NCBI GenBank assembly: GCA_014529385.2
Contig: CM043949.1
Span: 112,034,477 to 112,098,476 of the forward strand
From: Adiantum capillus-veneris
Lineage: Eukaryota; Streptophyta; Polypodiopsida; Polypodiales; Pteridaceae
Direction: 5' to 3'
Length of the DNA stretch: 64,000 nucleotides
Shown here piece after piece: positions 46,519 through 58,583 of the stretch; positions within the stretch are counted from its first letter, which is position 1, and every line of letters starts with the position of its first letter. The notes under the pieces are model-generated. The model was not told the DNA's origin. It was given only the letters and a program-made list of their open reading frames with translations, and searched no databases. A program made the position numbers and the translations under genes.

Positions 46519-48952
46519 TAGTCAAGCCAAAACGCATGACTAGATATTCATAAAGACCAAATGTTGTGCGAAACGCGGTCTTTAAGATATCCTCATCCAC
46601 TATCCTTATTTGATGATAGCCACTCTTAAGGTCAATCCTACTGAAGTAGGTAGAGCCTTGTAGCTTATCAAACAGATCTTCTACCCGAGGTACGGGAAAT
46701 CTGTTTTTAATAGTGATATGGTTTAGTGCTCGATAGTCCACACACATACGGTATGTACCATCTTTCTTTTGCACTAAAAGGACTGGAGAACAAAAGGGAG
46801 AGGAACTAGGCCTCACCATCCCTTTGTCTACCAGCTCTTGTACTTGCCTCATTATCTCCTCTTGTTGAGCTTGTGAGACTCGATAAGGAGGTTTGTTAGG
46901 CGGTGAGCTTCCTGGAAGGAGCTCAATACGATGGTCATCATCCCCTCGTTTTGGAGGTAGGTCCATAGGGATATCATCGATGAACACATCTTGGAATCCT
47001 TTTAGAAAAGTAGACAAGTCTAACTCTTCTTGATTCCTATCATTTTCATTTGATGAAACATTATTAGCTTTTAGAGACTCTTTGACATAAATCATGTACG
47101 CAGAAACTGAGCTCTTCATTGATTTATCAAAAGAAAGAGGATTTACAAGTGGAATAGTGCGACCACGCTCACTAGCATCTACATACATGTTCTTTCCCCT
47201 GTAGGTGAAGTAAATTCTCCTTTCAGGGAACTTCATGTTGGCAGCCATGCGATCAAACCATGGTGCCCCTAGGATAACATCCTGATGTTGGAGGGGAGAG
47301 ATGAAGAAGTCTTCTTTGTCGACATAGCTTTGGACATGAAGCCTCAACTTCCCAATCAAGGGAGTAACGGAGGCTTGTTGTCCCTTGAAAGCTGCATCAG
47401 CTGTTACTATATCTCCCATCTCAAAAGCTTGAATGCCCAACTTGGTGGCCAACTCTATTGATATGAAGTTGAGAGTAGAGCCAGGGTCAAACAAGATGAA
47501 GGCATCATGCTCTCGTACCTTTCCCCAAGCATAGGAGAGTGATGATCCTTTGCAATGAGCATCCTCTTTTGGAGCTTCGATTGTGGAAGCCCTAGGAGTC
47601 TCATTGCGAGTATTCTTCTTGGGGCAAGAACGATAGCCATGTCCTTGCTCCCCACACTTGAAACACTTATGGTCCTTGTGAAAAGCTTCAAGCTCTTCAG
47701 GAGAGAGTTTGTTTTTACCTTTGTAAACTCCCTTCTCCTTGGACCGATTGTTGTTGTTGTTGTTGGAAGTGCCTTGGGAATTATTTTGAGCATTGGATTT
47801 CCCCTTTGCATCATTTTTATCTTTGTTTTCCATGGGCTTGACATTACGTCTAGCCCCTTGATGGAAATTGATGCGTGAAGCAACCATGGTGTGGTGGATT
47901 ACTTCGGTAATAGTACCGGGCCGTTGAGAGTTGATATATTCGGCCATCTCTTCAGTTAATCCCACACAGAATTGCTGTCTTTGCTCGGCAAAGTCTATCT
48001 TTTGAAAGACAGTAGCTTTGAGATGTAAATCCCAAAACTTATCTACATACTTGTTGATAGACTCATGAGAGAGGAGCTTCAAGCCGCGCCATTCGGTAAG
48101 AACTTTATCTTTAGTATCGCTTGGAAGAAATTGCTTCATGATGGAAACTCGTAAAGTTTTCCATGTCTTTGGGGCTTCTCCATTGCCACGAAGGCTAGCC
48201 CACCATTGACGAGCTGATTTTTGGAAGTTGATAGCTACATGGCGTATCTTGGAGGACTCTGTGAAGCCCTCGTCCCCAAAGGCTGCATCAAATTTCTGGA
48301 TGAAGGCCAACACTTTGTCGGTAGCACCAAAGGTGCCATCGTAGGTGAGAAAAGAGATACTCTTTCCTCCCTCCTTGAAATTCTTTAGCTTTTGTGACCT
48401 TCGCCATGCAGGAAATGATTTGCGATGCCCTCCCCTCTTGTATTCTCTAGGAGAATAGCCATAACTTTCATCGGAAGAGAAGGAAGGTGAAGAAGAAGGA
48501 GAAGAGGGTGACCTCTTCCTAGCCCTTTTCTTCCTTTGTTTCCTCTCTTGCCTTTGAGAGTGATGAGGAGAAGGACTATGGGTTGCTCTTTTCCTCTTGG
48601 GAGGAGTAGGCGATCGTTTAGACCGCCTTCTTCGTGGAGCCACATCTTCAGAAGAACTTAGACTTTCATTGCTTTCTTTCTCTTTGGATTCCTCCTCTCA
48701 AATGGGAGAGAGTCTTCTTTTGGGGGTCTCTTCAAGAGGCCTCCTAAGCTCTCTCTCCTCTTGGAGAGGAAGGGAAATTCCATAGGCACGAAGTTGTTGA
48801 GTAACTTCGGCTTGCAAGGTAGGGTTGCCCATAGCTTGTTGCAACCTAGTCACAAGATAATTCACAAACATGGGAGCATCATCATTAGCACCTTCATGTG
48901 CAAAATCAAAGCTATCAATGTTCATTCTACTCTCTTGATTATTGTCAGCCAT
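46481..48952 (-). pseudogene. chromovirus gag, protease and RT N-terminal part
   Basis: The frame starts at ATG 48952 (MADNNQESRM) and runs to 46481, with one TGA at 48700-48698. After the stop come a basic Arg/Ser/Pro region, the retrotransposon gag domain ([12 protein letters not shown]... to about residue 255 counted from 48643), and the zinc knuckle [14 protein letters not shown] (327-340). The protease has DPGS at its active site (386-389), a variant known in some plant gypsy elements, and ILGAPWF. RT motifs include [24 protein letters not shown] and [10 protein letters not shown], where the frame is lost. One polyprotein is expected in an intact relative. Confidence 0.9.
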
Positions 48953-49353
48953 GTTAACAAAATTTTATGTATGTACTTAGTGTATGCTTTGGCAATTCAA
49001 AACCTTAGTTGCCACTCCTCTTAGCCTTTGAAAATCGGCTCTTAAGTATCTACACCCACGGCTCAAAGTGGTTAATTATAGAGAGTAGAGGAGTAGGTCT
49101 AACATAGCAAAGTTGCCAAGGGCTAGCTCCTTTCGGACTTCTTATGGCTCAATAATGGTAAAGCCGTAGGCAAGTCTAAAAGGACTCCATTATTAAGTCC
49201 AAAGCTCCCGACGTGTGCACCATCCCCCACATAGTGGGCTTAACAAAACCGGTATTAGATCCCAGTTCCACTTACTCTATTATAATTAACAACATCAACC
49301 ATTTATAGGCTACTTAAGGACCTCTCTTCTTAAGCAAGAAAAGAGAAACCAAA
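48953..49353 (-). other. 5' leader of the chromovirus
   Basis: Non-coding 401-bp stretch between the primer binding site and the gag start. Confidence 0.7.
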
Positions 49354-49366
49354 TGCTCTGATACCA
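49354..49366 (-). other. primer binding site, initiator tRNA-Met
   Basis: The minus strand reads TGGTATCAGAGCA one base inside the 5' LTR, matching the 3' end of plant initiator tRNA-Met. Confidence 0.9.
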
Positions 49367-49367
49367 A

Positions 49368-50996
49368 TGTAATGGAATTTGCCTATTCAATTTGAGAATA
49401 GCGGAATTTAATGAGAGTACTTTCAAGAAATGATTTTGTGAGCATAGCGGGTAGACATAATTGAAGATAGCAACATAATCATAGCAATTAGTTAACTTGG
49501 CATAGACAATACTTTTGCAAGAGAGAGAGTTTAGAGAACATGACAACAATTGAGGACCGGATTTATGTGGAGCCGGTCCCCCCTCCAATAGGCATTTGTA
49601 TTATGATTTCTCCCATAAAGAGAGACTTGTTACAATACAGTCTTTGTGTTCCTTGTGACCTAGGTGATGCCATGAAGATGGAAGGCTCCATGCACCACAA
49701 ACATAACATGAACTTGAAGAAAGCTTTAACTATCCCAAGCCTCAGTCCCAAGACCTCAAACACCTTCGAAGGTGGAGAGAGCTAGCAGGGAATGAGGGTA
49801 GGGAAGAGGAAGAAGAAACATTTCGTAGGAAAAAGAATTAGTTCCTCACTTATCATACTCTTGTTGCTAGCATACATAATAGCATAGTAATGAAGAAGAA
49901 GGATATGGCAAGCTTAAGCATTGAAGCATGGCTCTTGGTTGGATTTGCACTCCATAGCCAAGAGTGTTGGTGTAGGCTCTCAACCTCTACCTGCTTGGAG
50001 AGGGAGCTCTTGCACTTTGCATATCACACAATGAGAGTGCTTGTGAGTGTGTGTGGGTGAGTATACCCCCTAGGCAACCCCCTAGCTTGCTTGGGTCGAC
50101 CCCCCCTTGTAGCTCATGCCTGAAGCTCATTGGACCCCTCCAGGCCTAGCCAATCACAAGCAAGAGCCATTACAAGCAACATGGGTAGCCTTGGGACAAG
50201 TGTCCCCCTTTCCCCTTTGAGAGAGAGGACTTGATAAATGCTAAAACAATTAGATAATTCCTGTAATTTATCATTGGACCCCTTTGAAGCCTAGCCAATA
50301 GGCTTCAAGCAACACATGAAGGTAACATGGGTAGGGGCCTGACATGTGTCCTTGCTGCCTCTTCAAGTTGGGCTTCCCTTGTGTGTGTGAGTGGGTGTTC
50401 TCTCTCTAGCCCCTAGGAAAAGGGCTCGCCCCCCCCTCTTGTAGGAATGCTTTTGACTTTTAGGTGATCAAGCACCTTACTCACCAAGCATGACAAAGCA
50501 CTTGAACTAGGGGTGTTCCCACAAGCATCTCAGGCAAGCTTCTCAAGGCACCTCAAGTACTTTAATCATGCAGCAAGTCAAGCACCTCAAGCATGGAGCT
50601 AGTCAAGCACCTCAAGCATCTTAATCAAGCACCTCAAGCATCTTAATCAAGCACCTCAAGCATGAAAAACACCTCAAGCATGACAAGCACCTCGAGCTTG
50701 GGCCGGGTTCCCACCTCAAGCTCAGCCCTAGCTTACTTAAGGTCAAAGGACTTTTACACACATTTATTGGAGGTCTTCAATGAAGCTAACCCTAAGGTCT
50801 TATGCTCCATTGGTTAGCCTTGCTCTTTGATAGACCATCTCCCTTTTGGGCCCCTTTACCATTGGCCCCGTGTTGAGATAGATCTATAAGCACATACCTA
50901 TATCTTAACACTTGTTCCCGTTTATTCTCCCACATTAAGTGATCAATTTAATATGAGAAAATCATTTGGGTTAGTTAGATATTAGATTTTATGACT
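49368..50996 (-). repeat. 5' LTR of the chromovirus
   Basis: It is collinear with 42188-43815 at an offset of 7180 until a C run near 50430 adds one base. The outermost base is T where the other LTR has A, so the terminal CA reads CT, and the element begins AGTCAT instead of TGTCAT on its own strand. Confidence 0.95.
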
Positions 50997-51086
50997 GCTT
51001 TAAAAGAAAAAAAGGAGACTACTTCAATCCTCCATGAAAAGGTCTTGGGTCTAGTTATTTGCATAGATTTAGCATGTTTGTTTCAT

Positions 51087-51275
51087 TTTTTTTTCAGAAC
51101 TCACAATCAAGAGTGATTATATTAGAATGTCACAGAGAAAATTAGAGACCTACCTCAAGCTCACTTCGAGCCTTGAGGTACTGACATTACATAAGATCAC
51201 TGTTAGTGGCTTGGCTGAATGGCACGGGTCGCCCTGAGCCAATCATCCGAGTTGTGACTTTTATCTTGCACAGAG
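51087..51275 (-). mobile_element. LINE 3' end only (copy E)
   Basis: The minus-strand tail has a SDD-type segment (complement of CCAATCATCCGAGT, also in copies A and B) and a diverged ACTCACAATCAAGAGT terminus followed by the poly(A) copy. The target duplication GCATGTTTG(T/A)TTCAT lies at 51072-51086 and 51276-51290, with one mismatch. Confidence 0.8.
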
Positions 51276-51290
51276 GCATGTTTGATTCAT

Positions 51291-52170
51291 AACAACATGT
51301 ACACAATCCAAGTAGAATATCATAAGCTTGTTTGACCAACTTTACCGACAAATACATGGGGTAAGAGTATGTCTAACTAAGAGTGCACTCAAGACATGAG
51401 CATGCATATATCTACCGCCCCAACTATTGCACATCCCTCCATCCCAACAAAGCTCATCAATATTACAAAAGAGCCGTAACAACCAAAGTACAATGTGTAC
51501 AATAGTGGAGCCATTGGATAACATAGCATTATCTCTCTAGCCATTCTCCAATAAAAATTAATGCAAAATACTTCAAATTATCACTATATCAGAAGATTTA
51601 AGTTGTGGGGAGCCTATCAACGACCAACTTAAATCTCACAATTTAAACAATCAACTTAAAGAGTAAATAGATTAGATTCGCAATGTGCAAGCCAAATTGA
51701 AAACAAATGGATAGGATACAAGAAATTCTGATTTGAAATTAGGAATTTAACTCTTCGTTAAAGCACGTTGTTCGACTCAAATGGCGACCTCTAAAAAGTT
51801 GGATTACATTGGCTTTTATACCTAAGGATTGGCAAAATTAAATCCTTAGGCTAAGGCTATAGGCTCATGAAAGACTTAATAATTACAATTTGGAAGTCCA
51901 ATGAATCCTTGTTAATCAAGAATAATATGATTACAATCCAAAATTCACAAACAATTTGGAGGCATTGGGACTCCATAGCTTTTTGCCAATTGTCAACATT
52001 TTCATCTTCCAAAAATTTGTAGCGATCGACGTTCTTTGTGTTTGTTTCAATAATGCGCATCGGATGGGTGGCCATTTGCTCTTAGTAATATGCATGTCAA
52101 AACTTGAAGGTCTTTGGGCAATGGATTGAAGATTATGATGTTAAACTCAAAGAAGTGAGTGATGAAAACT
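51291..52170. other. no gene recognised
   Basis: AT-rich spacer without recognised motifs. Confidence 0.4.
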
Positions 52171-52171
52171 T

Positions 52172-52330
52172 CCTCAAATGTTTGCATGCTCTTCTTGTGT
52201 ATGAGTATCCTTGAGAAAGGTCTGACCTTGATCTTGCATGCTCTTCTTGCATCCTCAAATGTTTGCATGCTCTTCTTGTGTATGAGTATCCTTGAGAAAG
52301 GTCTTACCTTGATCTTGCAAGGCAGTGTCT
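52172..52330 (+). repeat. two-copy tandem duplication, 81-bp unit
   Basis: TCCTCAAATGTTTGCATGCT followed by TTGTGTATGAGTATCCTTG starts at 52172 and again at 52252 with one difference near the unit end. Confidence 0.85.
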
Positions 52331-52866
52331 AGTTCTCCAAGGTATACAATTACAACATCATTTCCAAATGGTAGAGCATGCATATCATTAGGGTGTGTTA
52401 CAAGGCTTTGAAAGGCTCATTGTCTTTAGCAACAAGATAGTGCTCAAAATTAGAGCCCAAAGTAATTAGTTTGCATTAAAAAAAAGGCTTTAATTGTGTG
52501 AAAAAGCCCTTGTAAACTTGAATCATAGGAGCCCCTGAAATAAAGAAACAAATACTTAGACTCTAGGCTGAAATTTGAATGGTCTTCTTCTCTACAATTG
52601 ATCAAGCTTCAAATCCACTTTGCAAGCTAGTTGATATTAGTATTCAACACCTTTACTCTTGAGTTTCTCACCAGCATTAGCTATGGTTGATTCAAGAAAG
52701 GCTTGTCCAAAAAATTGAAGTTGAAAGAAGTTCGATAGCTATGGTAGATTGATGGCAGCCTCGTTATGCTCAGCTGGCTATCTTTTGAGCTTTGAGCACA
52801 AGCTGATGTTGTGATCATGGCATAAGAGATGCGCCAAGGCAAGAAAGATAATCACGTGGTCACGTA

Positions 52867-53119
52867 CACAAGAAGATTTAGAAAACGGAGTCTTTTTCAT
52901 ACAATGCATAACATCATGAGCTTCTGCTCGGGAGGCACCGCATACCTAGCTAGGTACGATTTGGGGCAGGGGACCACTGCCCCCCCCCACCGGGCCGGCG
53001 GTCCCCTGCTTCCAATCGTACCTAGCTAGGTATGCCATGCCTCCCTCACAGAAGCTCATGATGTTGAGGTAAGTCACAATGTGGGAATTATTGTGAGAAT
53101 TTGTCCAAAACTTCTTGTG
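52867..53119 (-). mobile_element. foldback TIR transposon, copy 3 (inverted relative to copies 1 and 2)
   Basis: Ends CACAAGAAG (52867-52875) and CTTCTTGTG (53111-53119) are intact, and the flanking triplet GTA is duplicated (52864-52866 and 53120-53122). The hairpin 52910-53065 has arms of about 66 nt around a GC-rich loop with a C9 run. A CAC start and a 3-bp duplication suggest a CACTA-type non-autonomous element; this is inference. Confidence 0.82.
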
Positions 53120-53650
53120 GTAGCTTGAAAAGAGGACGATTATCCCTAGATGGATTTGAATGGCAACCTATCAAACAACTCAATTTAGAGCTTGGAATTG
53201 ATGATGGACTAGCGGACTGGTTGTACCTAGTAGCTCGAGAGCAAATCAAATGAGAGGGTGGCAAGCTGGTTTTGTAGCATGTGTGATGCTTGATTCCTTG
53301 GCTTCGAGAGTAGTTAAAATGTGTGTGCGAGCTCCAATAGCATGGGTTCCTTGGGTGAGGTTTGGGTTGCGATCGTGCACGCTACTAGCTGTTGGGATTA
53401 CTACCTTTAGGAAAGGTTTGACTTTAATATAAGTGCCTTATTAAATAATCTTAGCCCCAAAGATCATATATATTCATGCTACCTCCTTAAAATTGGCTTG
53501 ATTGAATTAAAGCTCACCTAAACATGTCAAAATGAGACATTAAGAAAAAAAAATGCACCTAATCAGCAAGTGGATGAAGATCTAGTTGACCTAATGGGGA
53601 TTATGCAATATGCACTTACCTAAATCCTAAGCCAATTGAGATGGATCTAG

Positions 53651-53662
53651 GCTCTAATACCA
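53651..53662 (-). other. tRNA-Met-type primer binding site of a decayed minus-strand retroelement (candidate)
   Basis: The minus strand reads TGGTATTAGAGC, one mismatch from TGGTATCAGAGC. DNA to the right (from about 53665) could be a remnant LTR, but its other end was not found. Confidence 0.35.
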
Positions 53663-53899
53663 GCTATTGGGTTGAGAGAGAGAGAGAACAAAAGATAAAA
53701 ACAAAGAAATGAGTAGAAGGAAATACTCAAGGAAAAACAATAGGAAGAAACTCTTATTGTGTGAGTACAAAGATAAGCTATCCCTAATTGATGGATGGAT
53801 GCACATGCAATGTACAATAGAACCAAATCTGCTATGGCTAGAGGCTCTGTGCAATGCCGGCATAGATTAGACTTCAGCAAATGTTAATTAGGCTGAAGA

Positions 53900-54840
53900 C
53901 TTTGTGCGATATCGGCCATCAAACCCTTCTGCGCAGTGCTGCTTTGTCAGTTGTTGCGCCTGCTTGACGGCTTGGGGGGGCCATAGGAGAGTCGTCTGGG
54001 GCCTGTTGCGCATTTGGAGTGCCTCTTGGAGTCGAATTTACTTCCATGGTTGAGAGTATGGTCGCATGTGCCTTAGCGGTATGGGTTGCTTTGAGAGGGG
54101 GGCACCCGACTGCTCCTCTCCTCACTGTGGGTGTCTGGTGGTGGCCTAGTTTTTGTCGCTGGGGTTGGCGGCTCCCTGCCTTCTTCCTGAAGCTAAACCG
54201 CTCCCTCGGTGGGGTTCTGCGACAGGATTGATGGAGTCCTCTTGGCATGAAAGGCAAGTTGTGGCGAGATTCGCCTTGCATGGTGGCATCGGAGGACTTT
54301 TCGTGGTGGGTTGGTGGTCTCCCTTGCAGCTCGGGTTCCTTGTGGTGGTTCTTTGGACTCCTACTCTACTGATGGAGCATGGCTCGTCGGAAAAGCCTAA
54401 AGATGTTGGTGCTCTGTTCGAGGTGATGGAGCTAGATGCACCCTCCTTATGCGGCTCTATCTAGGGAATTTGGCTACTCTCTGCTCCGGTTGTTTTTGTT
54501 CGGTCGTGCTTTGGATTTATTGGATTTTTTGCTCGGGTCATGAAACAGGGGACGGCTTCTTGGTGGCAATCTTGAGCACTTTCTTGGGGTTGACTTTTTG
54601 TGCTGGTATGAAAGCTCCTCTGGTTGGGGTTTGCGTTCCCTGTTCTAGCTTTTCGTTTTGGTCTTATTCTGTTTCTTTTTGGATTGAACAGGTAATGGGT
54701 CCCTATAAAACCCTCTATCTACTAAGCTCTTATGGACTGTCATATGTATCTGATGCTATGGTATGTTGGGCTCTCATGGCACATAATGTGCATGAGACTA
54801 TCTTGTAAATTTTTTGATGTTTGCCTCAATGGATTAACTA
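53900..54840 (+). other. GC- and GT-rich open stretch without recognised product
   Basis: Frames such as 54153-54464 and 54449-54808 stay open, helped by composition. No motif was recognised. It may be another retroposon fragment. Confidence 0.3.
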
Positions 54841-54890
54841 TACTCATCAAACATCACTATCAAAAAATAGTACATATCTTTATTTTTTTT

Positions 54891-55570
54891 GCCACAATTG
54901 TGAGTAGTATATATATAAATCATAGCAAAAACAATTACAAGAGTATCCATGCTCAAAATGAGCCATGGCATCATAGTGTCAATCCACTAGATCATCTTCA
55001 AGGCCTTTTACATGGAGGCCTAGCCGAACTCAACAAGGATAATGAGACCGAACATGAGAGGCCATCCCTGACACAACAAAAAATTGATAGATATCCTAGG
55101 TAGAGTAGATAGGGCAGGACCCACAGTCCCCATCACTAAGAAAACTTTTAGGTTGCCACCAACAAGGCCCATTGCCACCATAGATTTTGTTGCCCCAATA
55201 GGTACACCACCAAGCCACATAGAAGACATACTGCCGAAGAGATCAAGGAAAGCAATGCATGGGACCTTCCACCGATCGGACCAATGCAAGGATGCTAGAA
55301 GCACCACAACATAGAGGCCGAACCACCCTGGATAGATCTCCCGACCATCGAGGAAATAGAGAGACTCAAAAACAACCGAGACCCACAGACAAGCTAGCCA
55401 CCGGCCCACGGACCAAAACCAGCAAAACCACAAGTTAGTGAATCCTAAGAGAAAAAAGCCATGGGGGGGGGCAAGCCCGTTCCACTAATGATCCCATTGC
55501 CACCGAATGGTATGCCTGCCCATGCCACAGAACCATCATAACCCACCAAGAACATGCATACACCATTTTC
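54891..55570 (-). repeat. retroposon-like segment with LINE-type palindromic tail (candidate)
   Basis: On the minus strand it ends ACTCACAATTGTGGCAAAAAAAA (54905-54883), the same palindrome and GCA plus A-run tail as the LINE copies. The rest is not similar to them. The frame 55433-55020 (minus) has no recognised domain. Confidence 0.35.
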
Positions 55571-56077
55571 CTCCTAAGAAGGTTCTTGTTGTTGCTACCA
55601 ACGTGGGAACTAAATATTATGATCCCTTCTCTTGATTGATGGTTGTTTTAGCATACATACTTGCCCATGTTCTCCAAAATAAAAAACACACACACATGCA
55701 AACAAACATGCACATTTCATTATGCATGCTCTTGAGCATCCCTACTCAAGAACGGTCCCTCCATCCCAACATGCATCACTTTGTGCACATGAAGAATAAA
55801 CGGAGATGGAATTTTCATGTAAGCTTGGATTCTTTCATCTACAACTATAAAAGAAAATGAAATAGTGTTTTGAAAGAACCTCCAAACTCCAAAGCCTCAA
55901 AGTTGTAATGGTTTTCTTGTGTCTCTCATTGAAAATCTTTCCAATGAATGATGGCTATATCACTCTAATTGAGCCTAGGAATTAAGCTAATACTTAAATG
56001 GCCATTGTGGAAGGTTTGACAACTCTCTTGCAAAAAGAAAAAAACTGCATACTGCATGTAAGGTTAGAACAGATACT

Positions 56078-56668
56078 ATTATCCATCTCTTTGAGGATCT
56101 TTCTGAGTTTAGAAATTGGGCATTACGCAAAGGTCATCAATTTGTACATATCGGATATATAGCTGTTGGCATAATATCCTTGTTTAGAAAAGGTTTTAAT
56201 GTTTCATGGATTGGAGCATTGCTAGATACCAGGCACGAAAATGTGCCTGATTAAACTATTAGTATTCTACAAGGTAGTTTATCCAAATGTCCCATATATA
56301 TAGAATGTTTTCCAAACTTTCCCTACAGCCTTACTGATAAATGTTTTGATGACGTAATCTCTCTCTTAATCAAGACTCATGGCTTAGATCTAAATCATAG
56401 CTCAGATCATTTGCAAATTGCTTATAGAATGATTATTAGAATTGTCAACACTTGCTGTCCCTCTGTGTATAATTCTGGTTACCTGTGAGAATATTCATCT
56501 CAAACCAAAGGTCAAAATATTGTAATGAAAGTGGATGACACCACTTAGGAAACTTTACCTAAAATGGTAAACTGGTAAGAAGTAGAGTTTCCTTCAGAAT
56601 GGAAACTAAATATCTCAAAGACATTGCTAAATGAAGTTCATCAACCAGTGCCTTTGAATATTTAGTGG
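56078..56668 (+). pseudogene. caulimovirid movement-protein region, left copy
   Basis: It is nucleotide-similar (roughly 90 percent by eye) to 61939-62518. Relative to that copy it has stop codons where the other has CAA: three changes of this type are visible (near 56252, 56548 and 56577), as expected from cytosine deamination. It also has an 8-nt length difference near 56330. The identification as a 30K-type movement protein rests on position before the coat protein and on a GALLDTRH segment. Confidence 0.6.
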
Positions 56669-56734
56669 CTTGGATGAACTGATCAATACAAGGTATTAAA
56701 CCGATCTAGATCTAAGAAGGATATTGCTTCTGTC

Positions 56735-57148
56735 TTGGCGAAACCTATCTACAAAATGCAGTTCAATGAACCTGACTCTCGTGCCTGCAGCTATTCTTCT
56801 GCTTCAACTTCTCATCGACGCAATAATCCTCTACCACTGGCCTGCATACATCCAGAGACTTATAAGGATTATGAAGGTTTGTTCAGATGTAAACTCTGCA
56901 ATAGAATTATTGCATTGAAGTTTGTTCCTAATGGAATTGATCTCTTGACCAAGGCAGCCATTGAAGAGAAGGAACTTTCTTATAGTCTCCCCTATATTCT
57001 ACCAGCACCAAATATACATCTTCAGCCTTTGGAGTCAACCTCCAACTGGCATAACAATGTCTTAAAGAAAATTGCTACATTGCAATATCAGGTGCTTTCT
57101 AAACTGTCTATTTTTTTCCGGGCTCATACTGATACTTTTTTTTCCTAG
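56735..57148 (+). pseudogene. caulimovirid polyprotein linker region
   Basis: A 137-codon block follows the movement-protein region. It includes a CKLCNR pair of cysteines at about residues 52-55 and no catalytic motif. Probably the segment between movement and coat proteins. The true start is upstream; the ATG is not meaningful. Confidence 0.4.
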
Positions 57149-57401
57149 GGGGGTATTTCCTCCTAATAAAAAAGGTAAAGAAAAAATAAATGAGGAATAG
57201 CAAGCAGATTTACAGTAAGTAATTAGTTTTGTTGGTAGCCCAAACCATAAAATTTCCCCAAGATGTTTTCTACTGTCCTTCACACAATGATCGAGTCAGT
57301 AACACACTTTCCGCCAAAAATTCACAAATGAAGATTCTCAGGATGGATTTAATCCCTATCAAAGATGGGAAGTAAATGCTCAAGTACAAAATTGTCAGAA
57401 A

Positions 57402-57764
57402 ATGCAACAAATGAGTGAGGTAGTAAGGACAATATTGCAAGAAGATTCTGAACGAATGGTCTTTCAAGATGATAGTAGCTGTGTAGAATATGGAGAAGAA
57501 AAATTAGATGAATTGGATATCTTTCTTCCACAAATATTTTCAACCCTTGATGATTCTTCAGACGAGGATTCAAACATCATCTCTGAAGAAGAATTCAAAA
57601 AGATAAATCCAATCAAAATGGAAACAAATGAGGTAAAAGTCGAAACCCCTTCATCGTCCTCGACAACAACGCTCAAAGGGGTTACAAGGATTGGTGACAT
57701 GACTATCCTTGATATAGACGGGCTCACTCAAGAACAAGTATGCGAGGTTTTTGAGTTTATCTAA
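57402..57764 (+). pseudogene. caulimovirid acidic pre-coat region
   Basis: A strongly acidic block with LDDSSDEDSN and SEEEF, ending in a hydrophobic segment. Acidic N-terminal extensions precede the coat domain in many caulimovirids. Confidence 0.45.
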
Positions 57765-57805
57765 AATTCAGCTCATTACGGGATCCACTATAAAGATCTT
57801 ACACA

Positions 57806-58530
57806 ATGACAATTAATGTCTATGATAATCGATGGAATTCAGGAATGCTGCGAGCCTGGTGGGATGACCTTAGCACAGACAGCAAAGCTTGTATCAAGCA
57901 AGGAGGACCAGAAGGCCGTGAAAATTTTGATAATGTAATTCACTATTCTTTGCAGCGTTGGTCATGCAATTTTTGGGATCAACCAACAAAATACAAGAAA
58001 GGAATAAAGAAGCCTTTTTCAGGAGCAAACTATGTGACCTGACTCATATTAAGAAATACCAGCAACACATGTTACATTTGATTTATCAATTTCCATGTGG
58101 GTATTTCAAAGCTGAATACAAACAATATTATATCAACTCATTCCTTGAGTCATTTGCAAATTTGGTAAAAGAAAGAATCAAAGCTGCTGGTTTGCATCTT
58201 GATGAAAACATTTCTCTAGCACAGATCAATTCTTTTTCGATGAAGTTACTGGTGTCAAATGTGTTAGGATAAGTATTAAAAAAGAAATCAAGCAGATGAA
58301 ATGGTTAAACTCTATCTTATGTGATAAATAGACAAAGGTCAAAACCTTTGGATCCAGTGACAAAACAAAGTGTACCTGCAAGATTAAACATGCAAAAACA
58401 AGTATGGTAAGAAATTCAAGGTAGCACGAAGGAAGCGTAAACTCAGCAAAGAAGAAAGAAAACAGGGAAGGTGCTACGCCTGTAGCAAACAAGGGTATAT
58501 TGCTCTAGAATGTCGTCAACGCAAGAAAAA
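57806..58530 (+). pseudogene. caulimovirid coat protein with zinc knuckle
   Basis: The core is split: 57806-58042 in one frame and 58026-58272 in another, with a motif LHLIYQFPCGYFKAEYKQYY typical of the family coat fold. A basic tail then ends in a zinc knuckle at 58472-58513, CYACSKQGYIALEC, where the expected His is Tyr (TAT), one transition from CAT. The coat protein would package viral DNA; this copy is broken. Confidence 0.7.
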
Positions 58531-58583
58531 AAAGAAAAATGCAATACTGAGGGATAACTATGAATATGAGGTAATCTACTGTA

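Larger units (their letters stand above)
42188..50996 (-). mobile_element. complete Ty3/gypsy chromovirus, recent insertion
   Basis: Two direct LTRs (42188-43815 and 49368-50996) bound an internal region with primer site, gag-pol and polypurine tract, all oriented minus. The 5-bp target duplication GCTTT lies at 42183-42187 and 50997-51001. Comparing the LTRs by eye gives about seven substitutions and one C-run length change over 1.63 kb, so about 99.5 percent identity. Coding sequence has only one stop and one frameshift. A C-terminal chromodomain-like segment places it among chromoviruses. Confidence 0.95.

Noticed and set aside
54153-54808. Two plus-strand ORFs as a membrane protein
   Set aside because: Hydrophobic appearance follows GT-rich composition; no family motif and frames overlap without splice support.
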